From Isoetes taiwanensis (lineage: Eukaryota > Streptophyta > Lycopodiopsida > Isoetales > Isoetaceae), in contig JAJEKV010000019.1 of assembly GCA_021234155.1 (NCBI GenBank), positions 1,883,200 to 1,947,199 of the forward strand: DNA of 64,000 nucleotides, in the 5' to 3' direction. Position 1 is the first letter of the stretch. The number at the start of each line of letters is the position of its first letter. The notes beneath the pieces were generated by a model that worked only from the letters and a program-made list of their open reading frames with translations, was not told the DNA's origin and ran no database searches. Below, piece after piece: positions 1-11,731 of this stretch. A program made the translations under genes and the position numbers.

Positions 1-1561
1 CTTTGGGATTTTTCTGTAAGATGGTTATTTTTGAAGGAACAAAGTATATAAGTTAGCGGTCTTTGATATCATGTCTGGAAGAGGGACCACTTAGCTTGTT
101 GTCAGATATGATCATGCTAGACAAAAGCTGGATAATCCGCCAAAGATCTTTGGAATCTTTGCCCGATTGAGATCTGTTGTTTGAGAGATCTAGTCCATCA
201 AGCTCTGAAGATTACCAATCTCTGCTGGTATTTGACACGAAAGTTGATTGGGCCGGCATGTTCAAAAGATAAAGAGATTTTTGAAGCTTACCTAATTCTG
301 AAGGAATATTTCGGTTAGCTTATTGTTCCCCGGATAAATATTGGTCGGTTTTGCCGGGTTACCTGGGCCTTTTGGAATTCACACGAGAAAGAGTTGTAGG
401 AGAAATCCACAATTTCTAAGCGAGAACATCTTCCAATAGAATCGGGAATATTGCCACTCATTCCGGTGCTAGCTATTGATAAAGTTTTTAACTTGGTGAG
501 TCTACCAAAGTCGGGTAAACTTCACCTTGATTTTTCTAAGCCCAGTGATTTGTAGGATCTCTAAGTTATATAAATTGGTAAAGCTTCGGAAAGCAGCCTT
601 GATTAAGTTTAAGCTTCCAAGCGTGATTTCGCGGAGTTTGTAAAGTTACCAAAAGACTCGGGAATTACACCACCTAGAGTACCCGAGGCGAAGATATTGC
701 GGATCTTATAATTCACCAAGCCATGAAGGAGCAGAGCCTACAAAACTATTTCCTCCTCCGGATCTAACATCCTGCAGCTTGGAAAGCTTAGAAGAGAGGA
801 GGTATTTCTCCATTTAGTGAGCATCTGTCAAGACTAAGTTCTATCAAATTTGAAAGACCTCCAAAACATCTTTGAAACACTTCTGTTAAATGTTGGTTAC
901 CACCAAGATTTAAATCAAGCTTTTGTCGGATTACAAAAGGCGGCCGGGGATTCTTTTGCCAAAATTGTTCCCACTTAAGTCAAGATGGATTAGATTAGAG
1001 AGTTTACCAAGCTGCTCAGGGGATCTTCCCATTCAAAGCTTTGGAATGAAAGATCAAAGGTGAGTTAACTTTGACAAATTGGCTAAACAAACATGGTATG
1101 ACATTTTAAATGAGGTAGATGACATAGATATGTAGTTGATTCTTAAGGCGACATAGAACGTCTAGATTTCCTTCTAAATCCTCATTTCTTCCCAAGTCTA
1201 GAGCTTGAGCTTAGTGAAATTGCCCAGTTCGGTGGTAGAGAATTCCAAATGTTCTTTGGATCTGAGATAAAGGAATCTAAAGTTTGTGGAAGTTGAGTCG
1301 ATTGCAATTTGGGAAGCTTTGAGATAATCTAATAGTTGATAGATCGAGGAGCGCAAAGATTGGAGGCGGAAGGTATTTTGTGACTGGATTGAAATTTACA
1401 GAAAAATCCACTTTCAATCGGGTGGCCATATTCAAGGCAACCACATTACCTAGGGTCATTAAACAAAGGAGCCCAAGAAATATAAAAGGGTCAAAAACAT
1501 GGACGGTGAAAGCAAAGACAAGGTTATAACAATATATAGGCAATTGAATGTACATTTGCAA
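1..1561 (-). pseudogene. Leucine-rich-repeat receptor (LRR-RLK/RLP) relic, partial
   Basis: Read leftwards, the strand gives plant extracellular LRR units in shifting frames. Examples are KLSNLIHLDLSGNNFG near 955-1015, GLSNLIELSLDRCSLNGE near 800-870 and LTKLKTLSIASTGMSGNIPD near 427-505. The stretch 1277-1561 is an open N-terminal piece with a hydrophobic, signal-peptide-like segment (FIFLGLLCLMTLGNVVALNM), where a secreted receptor would begin. No frame stays open for more than a few repeats, and stops and 1-2 base shifts occur throughout. No kinase domain is visible before the window edge. Plant LRR receptors of this kind sit in the plasma membrane and sense ligands. This copy looks dead, unless the frameshifts are sequence errors. 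Subfamily unknown. Confidence 0.75.
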
Positions 1562-1837
1562 GTAATCCCATTCAATGACAAGAATCTACAGTCTTGTTCC
1601 AAGAGGGAAGTGGTTTACCATTCTACGTTGTAAAGCCGATTTGAAGCCTAGGAGGGCATTCACATGCTTTGCTCACGGGGATCTGATTGCAGCATTGGCC
1701 GTTGGAAGATACAACAGAAGCAAAAGTTGTAAGAAAGCAAGCAATTGCTTGATCTGACGATCCATTGCCGGATCAGATTGAAGAAAATTTCTATACAAGA
1801 CCTGGATTTTATAGGGCTAGGAAAGGCGAAGCTTACC

Positions 1838-2300
1838 TGCCGCCCACCATGTAGGGGAGGAGCGCCATATTTGATGCACTTAAGGTTAAGCTATTATAAA
1901 ACATGGAATGTGGGAAGCAGATTCCAGGGGCCCCGCGACCGGCGGGAGCCGGGAGCGGGTCTGGAATCTGCGACCACATTCCATGCCGCCACAACATGGC
2001 AACTGGGAGTTCTGATTGATTTTTACCTGCAGGTGACCGCTTGAGCGGAATTGCTGTGCCTCTTTCTCTTCCGGAGGCGGAATCGTCGACCCAGTTGCCA
2101 TGTTGTATACCATTAGAAACCTTAGATTCCAAGCTTTCTAACCATGTCCTCTCTAGCCTATCTGTTATGCCTAGCTCTAGCACTTCCTTTATGAATGTGA
2201 AGAGGGGTCTTTGCACCCAATTGATGACATAGTGTTCCATTGTTGGCCCACTTTCATAGCTTGAATGGAGGTTATAAGAACTACTTGTTGGCCCCATGTT
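1838..2300. repeat. Compact nested inverted repeats
   Basis: Two hairpins lie side by side. The first has arms of about 26 bases: ACATGGAATGTGGGAAGCAG at about 1900 faces its complement ending at 1985, around a GC-rich loop. The second has 17-base arms, ACAACATGGCAACTGGG near 1991 and CCCAGTTGCCATGTTGT near 2091. The overlapping open frames on both strands are by-products of this symmetry. It may be part of a foldback or MITE-like element; no terminal repeats or target duplication were identified. Confidence 0.5.
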
Positions 2301-3960
2301 CTATTAATGCCACACTAGCTTACCATTGATGGTGACCCATATTTCTAGCCTAACCATTATGGACTCCATATTTGCCACATTATTCATGCTTGGTTCACAC
2401 CATGAGAATGCCAAAACTTATTGTTTCATGCACACTGACAAGGTAGATATACAACTATATGCAATTATTGGTTATCTTCTTGCAAGTACAACAAAAGAAC
2501 TACATGCAAAACAAGGCATCTATTCTTTGGGCTATTGGATGCTAATTTCATTGGGCCCTCGTAAAAAACAATGGATGATATTTATCCTTTGACCTATTGG
2601 ATGCTAATTTTGTTGGGCCTTAACAAGAACATTTACTTGGACCGTTACTTTTGGGAGCAACTTTATTTAAGCTAGATAGCGACCTCTTATAATGAATCAA
2701 TTAAAGAGGGCAACCATTTACTCCAAATGAATCAATTATATAGGGCAATTTGCGATGAAAATCTGAAAATCAATTAAACAAGGCAATGAATGAGAAAGAA
2801 CAGATAATTGCAATGAAAATGTGAAAATCAATTAAACAAGGCAATGAATGAAAAGAATGGATGACCTTTTGGATTGTTCAACCCATATGCCGCACAGAAT
2901 TTCACCGGATGAATTACAATGGTGAATGCAATCTGAAAACAGGGCAATTTTATTGCAGCAATTAATCCGAATCCAATCTGAAGATTGGGCTCTTCCTGAA
3001 TTAAACATGAATGAAAACAAAGGAATCAAAACATTGGCTTCATCTCTTTGCTCATGTATCTGCCAACTTTGAATCAAAACACTGGCTTCATCTCTTCACT
3101 TCTGTATCTGCCATATCATGTATCTTTGCTTCCTTATTATCCCAATGGTATTGCACATTAAAACCATGTACTGAGCTGCTTATGAAATGAAAACTTTGCA
3201 TGCATACCTTAAATCATTCTTCACTACATAAATATGAATGTTGTAACTATGCATAGCTGTTGTGCATTAATAAAGACTAGCATACAGTTCTATAGAATCA
3301 AATTAATATGCAGATTCATTGTAGAATGTATTTTTTGCCTAATTGCAATGCATCAGCAAATACATGTGAAAATTTACTAACTGATCCTACTACTCATACA
3401 TTAAATAAAGCTCACAGGGATAATCATTTTGTCAAATGATAATACTTGCAAACTTAAGATTGAAGCTGAATAGAATTACCAGTGAATCAATACTGAATTT
3501 GAATGATAAAATTCGACTTTAGTATTCAAGCTTTATGAGCAACATTTGCTTGAGTAGATGACATGCAAAAAGAAATGTTTACCTTGATATTTCAAAAACA
3601 CTAAAACAGATTATATGCCAAGTTTGATGAGCCACTAGTAGAAAGCCAGCTTGTATTCTTCACCAGACTGATTAGCATATTGTCATAGGCCTGCACATCA
3701 ATATTTAATCCAAAGCTTTTTTGAGTAAGAAACAACATAAACTCAACAAAACGTCAAAACCAACTTTAAACTCTTTAACCCAATAGGAAAAAATGTGGCA
3801 GCAGGGACCTTTTTTTTCTTTTTTGCTCAATGGTTGGAATCATTTTCCCAAAAACCTTGCAAATCGCATTGTCTATTATGAATCCTGTAAGAATAGCAGA
3901 AAAAATATGAAGAACCAGCAATGTTTCTCTAGTAATGTTATATTGTTTCTCCAGCAATGT
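2301..3960. other. AT-rich gene-free DNA with short local duplications
   Basis: No gene recognised. Several short direct duplications are visible: GGATGCTAATTTCATTGGGCC repeats with about 63-base spacing (2535-2630, diverged), AATCAATTAAACAAGGCAAT with about 68-base spacing (2770-2850), and a TGGCTTCATCTCT unit with about 50-base spacing (3030-3115). These are small tandem duplications without coding content. Confidence 0.4.
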
Positions 3961-4084
3961 TACATTGTTACTCCAGTAATGTCAAGGTGGCAGCAAGCTT
4001 CTGAGCAATGGGCTTGCACTTACAAGATGGTGGAAAGACTTGGCTCTTAGACTTACACCTAGACCTACACCTAGATCTAGGCAT

Positions 4085-4312
4085 TTGCTGGCAAACGAAG
4101 ATGGTGATGTGGAAAAAACTTCTGCTTGGGATTTGCCTGTCCACAGAAAGTTGTTGCAGGCTAGCACAAGAGAGCTCATTCCCAATGTTACTGTTGCAAT
4201 AGATGGAAGTGGTAACTACACAAAAATTCAAGCAGCTGTAGGCCAGGCCCCCCTCAAGAGCAAGTCCATTTACATCATCAAAATCAAGGCTGGGATTTAG
4301 AAAGAGCAAGTG
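4085..4312 (+). pseudogene. Pectinesterase (pectin methylesterase) fragment
   Basis: The plus strand encodes DLPVHRKLLQ, then NVTVAIDGSGNYTKIQAAVG and YIIKIKAGI. These are the propeptide-catalytic junction and the first strand of the PME right-handed beta-helix (family pattern NVTVAKDGSGNYTTI..AV). An in-frame TAG interrupts AGI-stop-KEQVIVPK, where active enzymes have a tyrosine. Similarity fades at about 4340 in AT-rich DNA, and the catalytic Asp/Arg motifs are absent. Functional PMEs demethylesterify cell-wall pectin. This is a truncated, dead copy about 80 codons long. Confidence 0.7.
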
Positions 4313-4463
4313 ATAGTTCCAAAGATCATAAATCTAGCCTTCAAGCATTCAATATTATATGAGATACATCTGAATATTTAATATTAAATCTGAATATCAT
4401 ATGACATACATCTGAATATTATATTCAATATTAAATCTGGCATTCAAGCATTCAATATTACAA

Positions 4464-4672
4464 GATTTACATAGATGGGCGTCCTAGTGTGCATGGAAAT
4501 ATTGCTGGTCTTATTAACAATTCACATGGTCATCTGGAGTTGTCTAATGCTATTTTTGAGGAGACGGATATTCATGATTCCAGTCACATGAATGGCCATT
4601 CTGGATTTTATGTGCGCATTTGCGCTATTAAAAATTTGAAACTGGGGGATGAGATTTTTATTAACTACTAGT
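4464..4672 (+). pseudogene. SET-domain fragment (C-terminal part)
   Basis: The reading frame from the DGRPSVHGNIAGLINNS stretch to CAIKNLKLGDEIFINY-stop resembles the end of a SET methyltransferase fold. There, a G.IA..IN.S segment precedes a GDEI..-Y motif. Only about 65 codons are present and the upstream part of the SET fold is missing. It lies 150 bases downstream of the pectinesterase fragment, so two unrelated gene pieces sit next to each other, as expected for captured or retroposed debris. The family assignment rests on these two motifs only. Confidence 0.45.
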
Positions 4673-4757
4673 AATGGTGCCCAGCGTTGCTGGGCATAAG
4701 TTGGGAATCTATGTGGACGAAAACCTATTCAGCTCAGACTCCTTTCATAAATCTAAT

Positions 4758-4983
4758 ATAATAGATAGATAGATAGTATTTTAACGTCACGGCACTAGGC
4801 AGCATCCAACTGGACATGTGACCACACACCACACTACATTGCTTTGTTGGGCCCTGCCCCCAACCACTTTATTCGCGTCGTGGGTTTTGACACCTATTCA
4901 GTTCGAGAGGCGATTGGGCGATCTCGAACTCGAGACCTATAGTTGCTAGACCTAGTGTATTACCACTAGACTAAACGCCCAGA
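4758..4983 (-). mobile_element. tRNA-derived SINE, copy 1
   Basis: On the minus strand 4980-4916 reads as a tRNA-like head. It begins GGGCGTTTAGTCTAGTGG, has an A-box-like TAGTCTAGTGGTAA, a B-box-like GAGTTCGAGATC, and closes with GATCGCCC that can pair with GGGCG. The body continues leftward to a simple-repeat tail that reads (CTAT)n on the minus strand, at 4761-4777 on the plus strand. A second copy at 46911-47107 is nearly identical over most of the body. This is the standard anatomy of a pol III-transcribed SINE. A clear target duplication was not found. Confidence 0.7.
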
Positions 4984-5078
4984 CGCACCCTTTCTTTCCA
5001 TTTTTCCTCTACGCCCAGACGCAAACTACTAATCCCAGCATTGCTGAGCTTTAAGAGGCTTTTGTGCATTCGATACCC

Positions 5079-6866
5079 TTCCTTTTCCTTTTGCCTTTTG
5101 CTCTACTCCACATTTTCCTTTTCCCTCGTTTCCCTACACACTTTCCTTTTTCCTTTTCCCTTTTTTCTTATGTTTCCTACACATCTTCTTTTTCCCTTCC
5201 CTTTTTTTTTTTTCCCTTTTTAACCTTTTCCCTTCACTTCCCTTCCCTTTCCCTTTTCCCTTTTTTTTCCCTTCCCTTTTTTTCTCGACGAGATTTTTCC
5301 CTTCCCCTTTTCATCCTTTTTCCTTGCCCTTCTCATTTTTCCCTCTCTTTTTTTCCCTTCCTTTTTCTTTTTATTTTTTCCACTTTCTCTTTCCTTTTCC
5401 CATGCCCTTTCTCGTTCTCTTTTCCCACCTTTTCATGTACCCTTTTCCTTCATTTACCCATCCTCTTCCTCTTTATCCCCTTGCCCTTTTAAAACTTCTC
5501 TTTTCCAATTTCCTTCTCCCCCCTTCCTCTCCGCCCATTTTTCCCTTGCCTTCTTTTTCGCCTTCCTTTTTCTTTTTCCTTTCCTTTCCCTTTTCATTCT
5601 TTCTGCGCTTTTGCTTTTCGGGTGCCTTTTTCCCTTCTTTTTTTTCTTTTCTCTTTCCCTTTATGCCTCTTCCGTTCCCTTTTTCTCTACCCTTTTATGT
5701 GCCCATTTTCCTCCTTTCCCCACCCTCTCCTCCTTTTCCTTTTTCACTTTTCCCTCTCCTCTAATATTTTTTTCACCTTTCCTCCTTTCGTTCTCTCTTC
5801 CTTTTTTTCCCCGTGCCCTTTTCCACTTTTCCTCTTCCTCTTTTTCAATTCATTGCTCCTCACCCCTCTTTTGTTCTCCTTTTCCCCCTCCCTTTTTTTC
5901 TTTTCTAACCCTTTCCCTCTTTTTCTTTTTCGCTTTTTTTTTCCCTTTTCCCTTTTCATGATGGACTTTTTTTTCCTTTCCGGATTTTCCTCCTTTCCGA
6001 TCCTTTTCCCTCTTTATCTTTTACATGTGCCCTTTTACCTTTCCTTCACCCTTTCTCCCTTTCTTTTTCCCATGCCCTTCCCACATTTTTTTCTCTTTCC
6101 TTTTTTTTACGCTTGGATTTTCCTATTTTCCCCCACCCTTTCCCTCTTCCATTTCTTTTTTTTTTTCCATGTCTTTTTTTTCGCTTCCTTTTTTTTCCTT
6201 TTCTTCACCTTTTCCTCTTCCTTTTGTTCTCGTGCCCTTTCCCCTTCCTTTTCTCATTTCCCTCTTCCCTTTGTCTAATGCCATTTTTCAGTTCCATTTC
6301 CTCCTTTTTGCCCCTCCTTTTTTTTCTTTCCTTTTCCGCTTCCCCTTTTTCATGCCTTTTTTTTCCCTTCTCTTTTGTTTCCCTTTTCCACCGCCCTTTT
6401 CCTCATTTTCCCAACCTTTCCTCTTTTAATTTTTCTCGGTGCCCCTTTTCCCTTCCCTTTCTCTCTCTCTTCCATGCCACTTTTCCCTTCCCTTTTCTTC
6501 TTTCCTCACCCTTTCCCCTTTCCCCTTTTCTCCTTTTTCCCATGCTCTTTTTCTCTTTCCTTTTCCCATGCTCTTTTTTTTTTCCCTTCCTTTTTCCATT
6601 CTTGACCCATTTCCCCACTCTTTCCCTTTCTCCTATGCCATTTCCCTTTCCCTTTTCCCCTTTACCTCTTCCCCTTTTCCTCGTGCCCTTTTCTCAGGTT
6701 CCGTTCCCCCCTCCCTTTTGATTTTTTCTTTCCCTTTCCCTTTTCCCATTCATTTTTCTCTTCTCTTATCCCACCCTTTTCCCCTTCTCTTTTCCCCTTT
6801 TCCCCGCGCCTTTTTGCCCCTTCACGTTCTCTCTTTCCTCCTCCCTTTTTCTTTACCCTTTCCCCA
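5079..6866. repeat. 1.8-kb polypyrimidine (C/T) tract
   Basis: The plus strand is almost only C and T for nearly 1.8 kb, made of TTTTCCC and CCTTTT blocks. Short purine-containing punctuations recur, such as CATGCCC, CGTGCCC and GTGCCCTT, which suggests a degenerate minisatellite rather than a pure microsatellite. The long Phe/Pro/Ser/Leu open frames here arise from composition and should not be called genes. Such strand asymmetry can form triplex (H-DNA) structures. It starts about 100 bases beyond the head of the SINE. Confidence 0.9.
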
Positions 6867-6869
6867 TAA

Positions 6870-8005
6870 GAGATCACAATATGGTCAATGACGATGGTAG
6901 GAAGTTGTGCGAGAAATCTCGGCCTTTGGATGCACCTAGATGATCTCGACCATTCAAATTAGGGCTTGATCCAATCCAAGAATTACGGTATAACATTATA
7001 ATATAATATATGAGATACATCCACTGATTTGATGTAAACAAAGCAAGGTAGTTGCTCTAATAGCTATACTAACTTTCTAAGGATCCTTAAGATTTTAAGT
7101 TCCATCTTTTAGAGTTCAAATTTTTACTTGCTACTGGGTGTGAGTTAGCACAGTTGCATGTACTCTTGGTAGCTGGTATCTACCTATATCATATGGAGAA
7201 TTAGCAGAACAAATATGGAGAACAAACATGGAGAACCTTAAAAATACAAGTTAGAAAGAGAACACCTTAAAAATACCTTAAAAATACAAGTTAGAAAGAA
7301 AACCTTAAAAATACAAGTTAGAAAGAAAAGTTACCATTGTTTTGGTCGTCTCTTGGGCTGTCAAGTATGAGAAGCAGAGAGTTCAACGATGCTAGAACGA
7401 TAGTACATTGAATAGTGCAATAAATTGATGATTCAGCAAACCCCATGGTTTAGCAATTGGTTTGCTCAATTCCTTTTTATCATTTTCTTTGTTTGAAGGA
7501 TAAGTCTTGCAAATGATCGATATAAAGAAATTTTTGTGCAAATGATTACATCACTATGCGTTATAGCCAAATATATGCACAAAGCATTATCAATGCCGAG
7601 AAGTAATAACACAAAGAACAAAAATAGTATATGTTCTTTGCATGAATTGTTGAGTTTTTTAGAACAATTAATTTTGGACAATCACAAAAAGCACTACATC
7701 AGTTTCCTGCTTGAAACAAAGCAATTTAGGAAAGACAATGTTCTAGCAAGCAGTACAAATTTTTGTAAAAACTTGGGACTAAGGTCCAATCCCATTTCTA
7801 ATATGGCATGAAACGTGTTTGCATAAAAGAAACTACAAGCCTTTGACATATTACACTCTATTCAAGTACTGTCATTGTGCTGCAGAAGCTCATGACTGTT
7901 TTCAGAATAATGCTTGTAGCTACAAGAGGAGCTAGAATCTTAACTCGTATGAGTCCATCAAAAGCATCTTAATATGTTACAAGCTAGAACCTATTTGTCG
8001 AAGAT
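6870..8005. other. Gene-free AT-rich DNA with a short tandem repeat
   Basis: No coding signal is recognised. Between 7200 and 7335 the unit CCTTAAAAATACAAGTTAGA recurs three to four times with 25-40 base spacing. The right part is the presumed 3' flank of the SelT-like gene. Confidence 0.4.
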
Positions 8006-10479
8006 TTATAATATACGCCCTGTTTTTCTTTCTAAAGCCCTGCCAGTAAGATCCCTCAGCTCGGAATCATTTGGAAATCTTTTCTCTTGTAATTTAGAAA
8101 AGATCTGCAAAGTAAAAATGAAGAAAAATAAGCAACAAACTCAAGTAATCTCCTTTTGTATGTCGTTGAAAATACTCACCAAATCACCATCATAATAGAC
8201 CTCGAATGCACCAGTGCTTTGGAGAGCATTTTGCAAAATATTTCCGATGAGCCAAGAGCTTGCAACTGCCCCAAATCTGTTTTGTCGTAGCATATTATAC
8301 CAGGATGGTGGTGCTAGGTAGCCTAGCAAAGGAAAGATACGATCTCCAGCTAAAGCAAGGCCCATTGCACCGAACTGAGCCACAGGGACGAGTTTACCGA
8401 GCAATTGCTTATATTTGGCTGGTGGATAATTAGACAAGAAGACTTGTGTTTTAGGAAAATCTGTTTGCAGCATATTTTTGGTTTGTACAGCTGTGTTTCT
8501 GCATCCAAGAAAATATCAGTTCGTGACCAAGAGGGAAAGGAAAATTTAGCTATCTGAAACACATACTTGTATGCACAAGAGGTGCAATATGAAATATGAA
8601 AATTGCCACCAGTACTCAAGGGATCTAGACTCCCTGCAAAGTTACGGACATCACCAACCTATCAAAGCCCAACAAAATTAATCAACGATAATCAACAAAT
8701 GTCCTTTGCTTCTGCAAATACTGCTTATAACAAAGCAACCCACAAAGGCAAATACTAAACAAGCCGTGAATTTGCCAAGTGTCTATGTCCTGTACGAGAG
8801 TTTTTGGATGAGAACTATCAAGAAAAAGGAAAATAACAAACTACATAAACTTGCCTGTTTAAGAACAAAGAACAATTCCTCATACTAGCTTTCTATGGCA
8901 TGTAATTCAAAAGCTTAGCAAGCGAATAAATAGATGTCTTGCTAACTGAATGGATACAGAAACGTCCATCCTCTTGTCTCTTAAAACCTCTTCAGCTTTT
9001 TCGCCATATGTGCTGGCTTCTAAGACAATGTGGTCTTCCGATGATATCAATCCCATGAATCACACTATCACCTAATCATATGATGGCTAATGGAACTGCT
9101 TTGGAACTAATTGCAAAAGCTAACAACAAAAAAAGAATTTTGTTGCTTTTTCGATCATATTATACAGCCCTTCGAAATCAGCACAATGCTTCGGGCAGGA
9201 TTAAAATGGCTGGAAAATGGTCTGATGAGGTGAACAAGCACAATTGGTGTAAAGCAGGGTTTTGCTAGCTCAAAAAATGGATCCCCATGCTTTGCTATGT
9301 TATGCAGATAATATACATTGCAGAAACACTAAATGTAGGTAAACTTGCAAAAGGCCAAAGGTGCTGATTCACGTACCTTGAAGTGGAGTTTTCGCAGTTT
9401 GAGCACAGCAACCCAAACAAAAATTGCTAAGGGTTATACTTCATGGCTTGAATGGAGAGCCAATGCTTCCATGATGAATGCTCTCAAGGCTTTCAGAAAA
9501 GATCTAGTTTATGAAAATAAGCTCCTATATTTGGAACCTCTCAAATTTTTATTCATCTGAGACCATATGTACTTAGATGTTCACCTCTTGCATAGCCTAG
9601 GACTATTTTGGGCCAGTTCCGTGTCTCCCCAGATGAGATAAATTGGATATGGATGAATCAAGTGCATGACACAAGAACAAGTGTGCAACTTGGGAGGGGT
9701 GGAATTAGAAGAACACTTCATCTTCTTGTGTCTGCCATATCATAATATAAGGGGAAGATACCATTGTCTTTTCTAGCACCCAACCACTTCACAGGAGCTC
9801 ATGAACTTTCCGAACCAGAAATGTCTTGATTATTAGATGTGGGCAATAGTACCATGAAAATAGGGTGACCTTACAGAGAGAGGCCAGACAAGCTGCATAA
9901 GAGATTTTCCCTAGACTTCTTAGTGTAAACAGGACAACAACTCGTCCTTTAGGCCCATTAAATGGACATATCAAGATCACTTAGTCAGGAGTTCTTCTTA
10001 TGTTTTTGTTATTTAATTGCTAGCTATGGAGGATGCTCCTAGATCACTAAGAACTGATGTATTTATTTATTCTTGTAGACCCTAAGCTACCCATTTCTTT
10101 CCTACTCCCTCCCCGTGGGGCAGCATGCTATCCAGATAATTTTTCTGTATGGATGAATGCATAAAACAGCACCAAAATTTATCTCTCAGCCTCTTTCTAA
10201 TTTTCAGTACAAAATAATAGTTGAACAACAAAATTAAGCTGCTAGTTCTAATAGAACACCCCACAGTCCAAAGAAGTGATCACGCTTTGAATTCCTCAAT
10301 ATATTAGTTAGCATGCTACTATACAAAGGTACCTTCGTAATGCGGGGCACGGTCTCCGGATCATGACGATGGGATGCTTTAGGAAGAGGCGCTGTAATGG
10401 CCGAGAATAGATCCAGGGCAATTAGTATCAACGGAAGTCCGACAACCAGCATCTGTTCCCTGGAGACAGCCATAGCCAT
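8006..10479 (-). CDS. SelT-like protein (thioredoxin-like, selenoprotein T family), four exons
   Basis: Minus-strand exons 10479-10333, 8658-8567, 8498-8180 and 8104-8006 join in phase with GT-AG introns into a 218-residue protein ending in TAA. The N-terminus carries a hydrophobic anchor (LVVGLPLILIALDLF), then a Pro/His-rich linker. Exon 2 encodes ISYCTSCAYK, the family redox site, with a CxxC in which cysteine stands where animals have selenocysteine. Exon 3 encodes LALAGDRIFPLLG and GAFEVYYDGDL, and exon 4 IFSKLQEKRFP followed by ELRDL. Order and length match plant SelT-like proteins, which are ER-membrane, thioredoxin-fold oxidoreductases of poorly known substrate. The start is the first ATG before the anchor; a second ATG lies two codons on. 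Intron 1 is 1.67 kb and its small open frames are not genes. A ten-residue basic tail follows ELRDLTGRAL. One of the two intact genes here. Confidence 0.92.
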
Positions 10480-10638
10480 TGCCTGCTACGGTGCAAACCC
10501 TAGTGCTTGTAGGATGGCTGATAACGATAAATGCGTTTTTCATGGGAAAATTGTTAATAAAAATGCCCAATTCCTTTGTGCCTAAATTCTTGGCTGTGCA
10601 ACCCCCCTATTTTCTTCATGTTTCAATGCTCTTGGTAA

Positions 10639-10803
10639 GAGGCGCCTCACATGTAAATTTTGAGGCATTCACATGAACTCAATCTGAGACGGTCGGCTTG
10701 ACGTCTGAGCCGGTCGTCCCCAAACTGCTGGAGCAGTTCAGACTTGAGCGTCTCGAACGGCTTGACGTCCGGCAAGTTTTGCCGCTGACATGTGAGGCGT
10801 CCC
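10639..10803. mobile_element. Harbinger-type MITE, copy 1
   Basis: A 165-base element starts GAGGCGCCTCACATGT and ends ACATGTGAGGCGTCCC, which are imperfect terminal inverted repeats. It is flanked by the direct repeat TAA (10636-10638 and 10804-10806). A 3-base TWA target duplication is the hallmark of PIF/Harbinger elements and Tourist-like MITEs. A second copy lies at 36845-37033. The internal part repeats GACGTCTGAGCCG/GACGTCCGGC-type words. It is non-coding. It lies 160 bases upstream of the SelT-like start codon, so it could affect that promoter. Confidence 0.8.
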
Positions 10804-10809
10804 TAAGGT

Positions 10810-11730
10810 GAATTTGCCATCACGTGCTCAAATTATAAAGGTACGTTCCCATGAGGTTGACTGGACTTCAAAAAAATTAAGTCCAAATTCGAGTCGCCCT
10901 GTACCCATGCATCCAGACTTTGAAGCCAGCTCCAGCGGCGGCTTCGTTTTTCCAAAAATAGAGAGGGGTTTTTGAAAGCTCCAGTCTGCCGCCTTCTGAC
11001 AGTCGAAGTTGAAGTCGAGCTAGGGTCATGGAAACATGTCCACGATAATCTATCAATGTCCATCTCTACCCTTCCACCTCACCCAAACCCCTGAAATCTC
11101 GATGTCAACCAGGAAATGTCCATGAAATCACCTGCAAGCACATCGGGCCTCTTACTCCAGACAATGTCTCGTGAAAGGAGCATTATCTCTAACATATGCT
11201 GCTTTGTTGAAACTAGTCAAATATTGTTTCTTGTTGATGGAAATGAAGAAGATAGATCCACAAAGACCAATTGGCCATAAGAAGGGGAAGAAATTTCAAA
11301 TAATGCTCTATGCGTGTCAAAATGCTCATATATTTCATTCCTTATTAAAATGTCCCATTTGATATATCTTCTTGGGTTTCTTAACAATCCCCCATCTATG
11401 GTGAAAGATGCAATGCTTTTTTAGTTCAAAATATTGTAAAAGACTAATCGGACCAAAAGGCCATAGGATCCATACAATGGCCTAGTACAACCATAACTAC
11501 TAGGATTAAAACACCCCTGCCTCGTTATGGCAAAAACCTTTGTAGTAATAATGATACTAGACAAGCAAGAAGAAAATACAAGTAGGCGATGATGACTACT
11601 GAGGGCTCAATAATTGAAGACGCTCATCTAGAACCTCGAGTATGTATAATGTCAAGTCATGCACGGATGGGGCTGGAGAAGTTGTGGGAGCATGGAATGG
11701 AATGTTACTCAAATAATGATTCCTGACCAT
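10810..11730. other. Intergenic DNA, no gene recognised
   Basis: The stretch contains no recognisable protein family or RNA gene. The right part may be the 3' untranslated tail of the minus-strand LINE that follows, but no poly(A) tract marks its end. Confidence 0.3.
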
Positions 11731-11731
11731 C

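Noticed and set aside
1833-2297. A 154-codon minus-strand frame
   Set aside because: It spans the nested hairpins; the peptide has no family resemblance and is mirrored by plus-strand frames through the symmetry.
5041-6891. Several long open frames rich in Phe, Pro, Leu and Ser
   Set aside because: They arise in all frames from the polypyrimidine composition (TTT, CCC, TTC, CTT codons contain no stop) and show no domain or start context.
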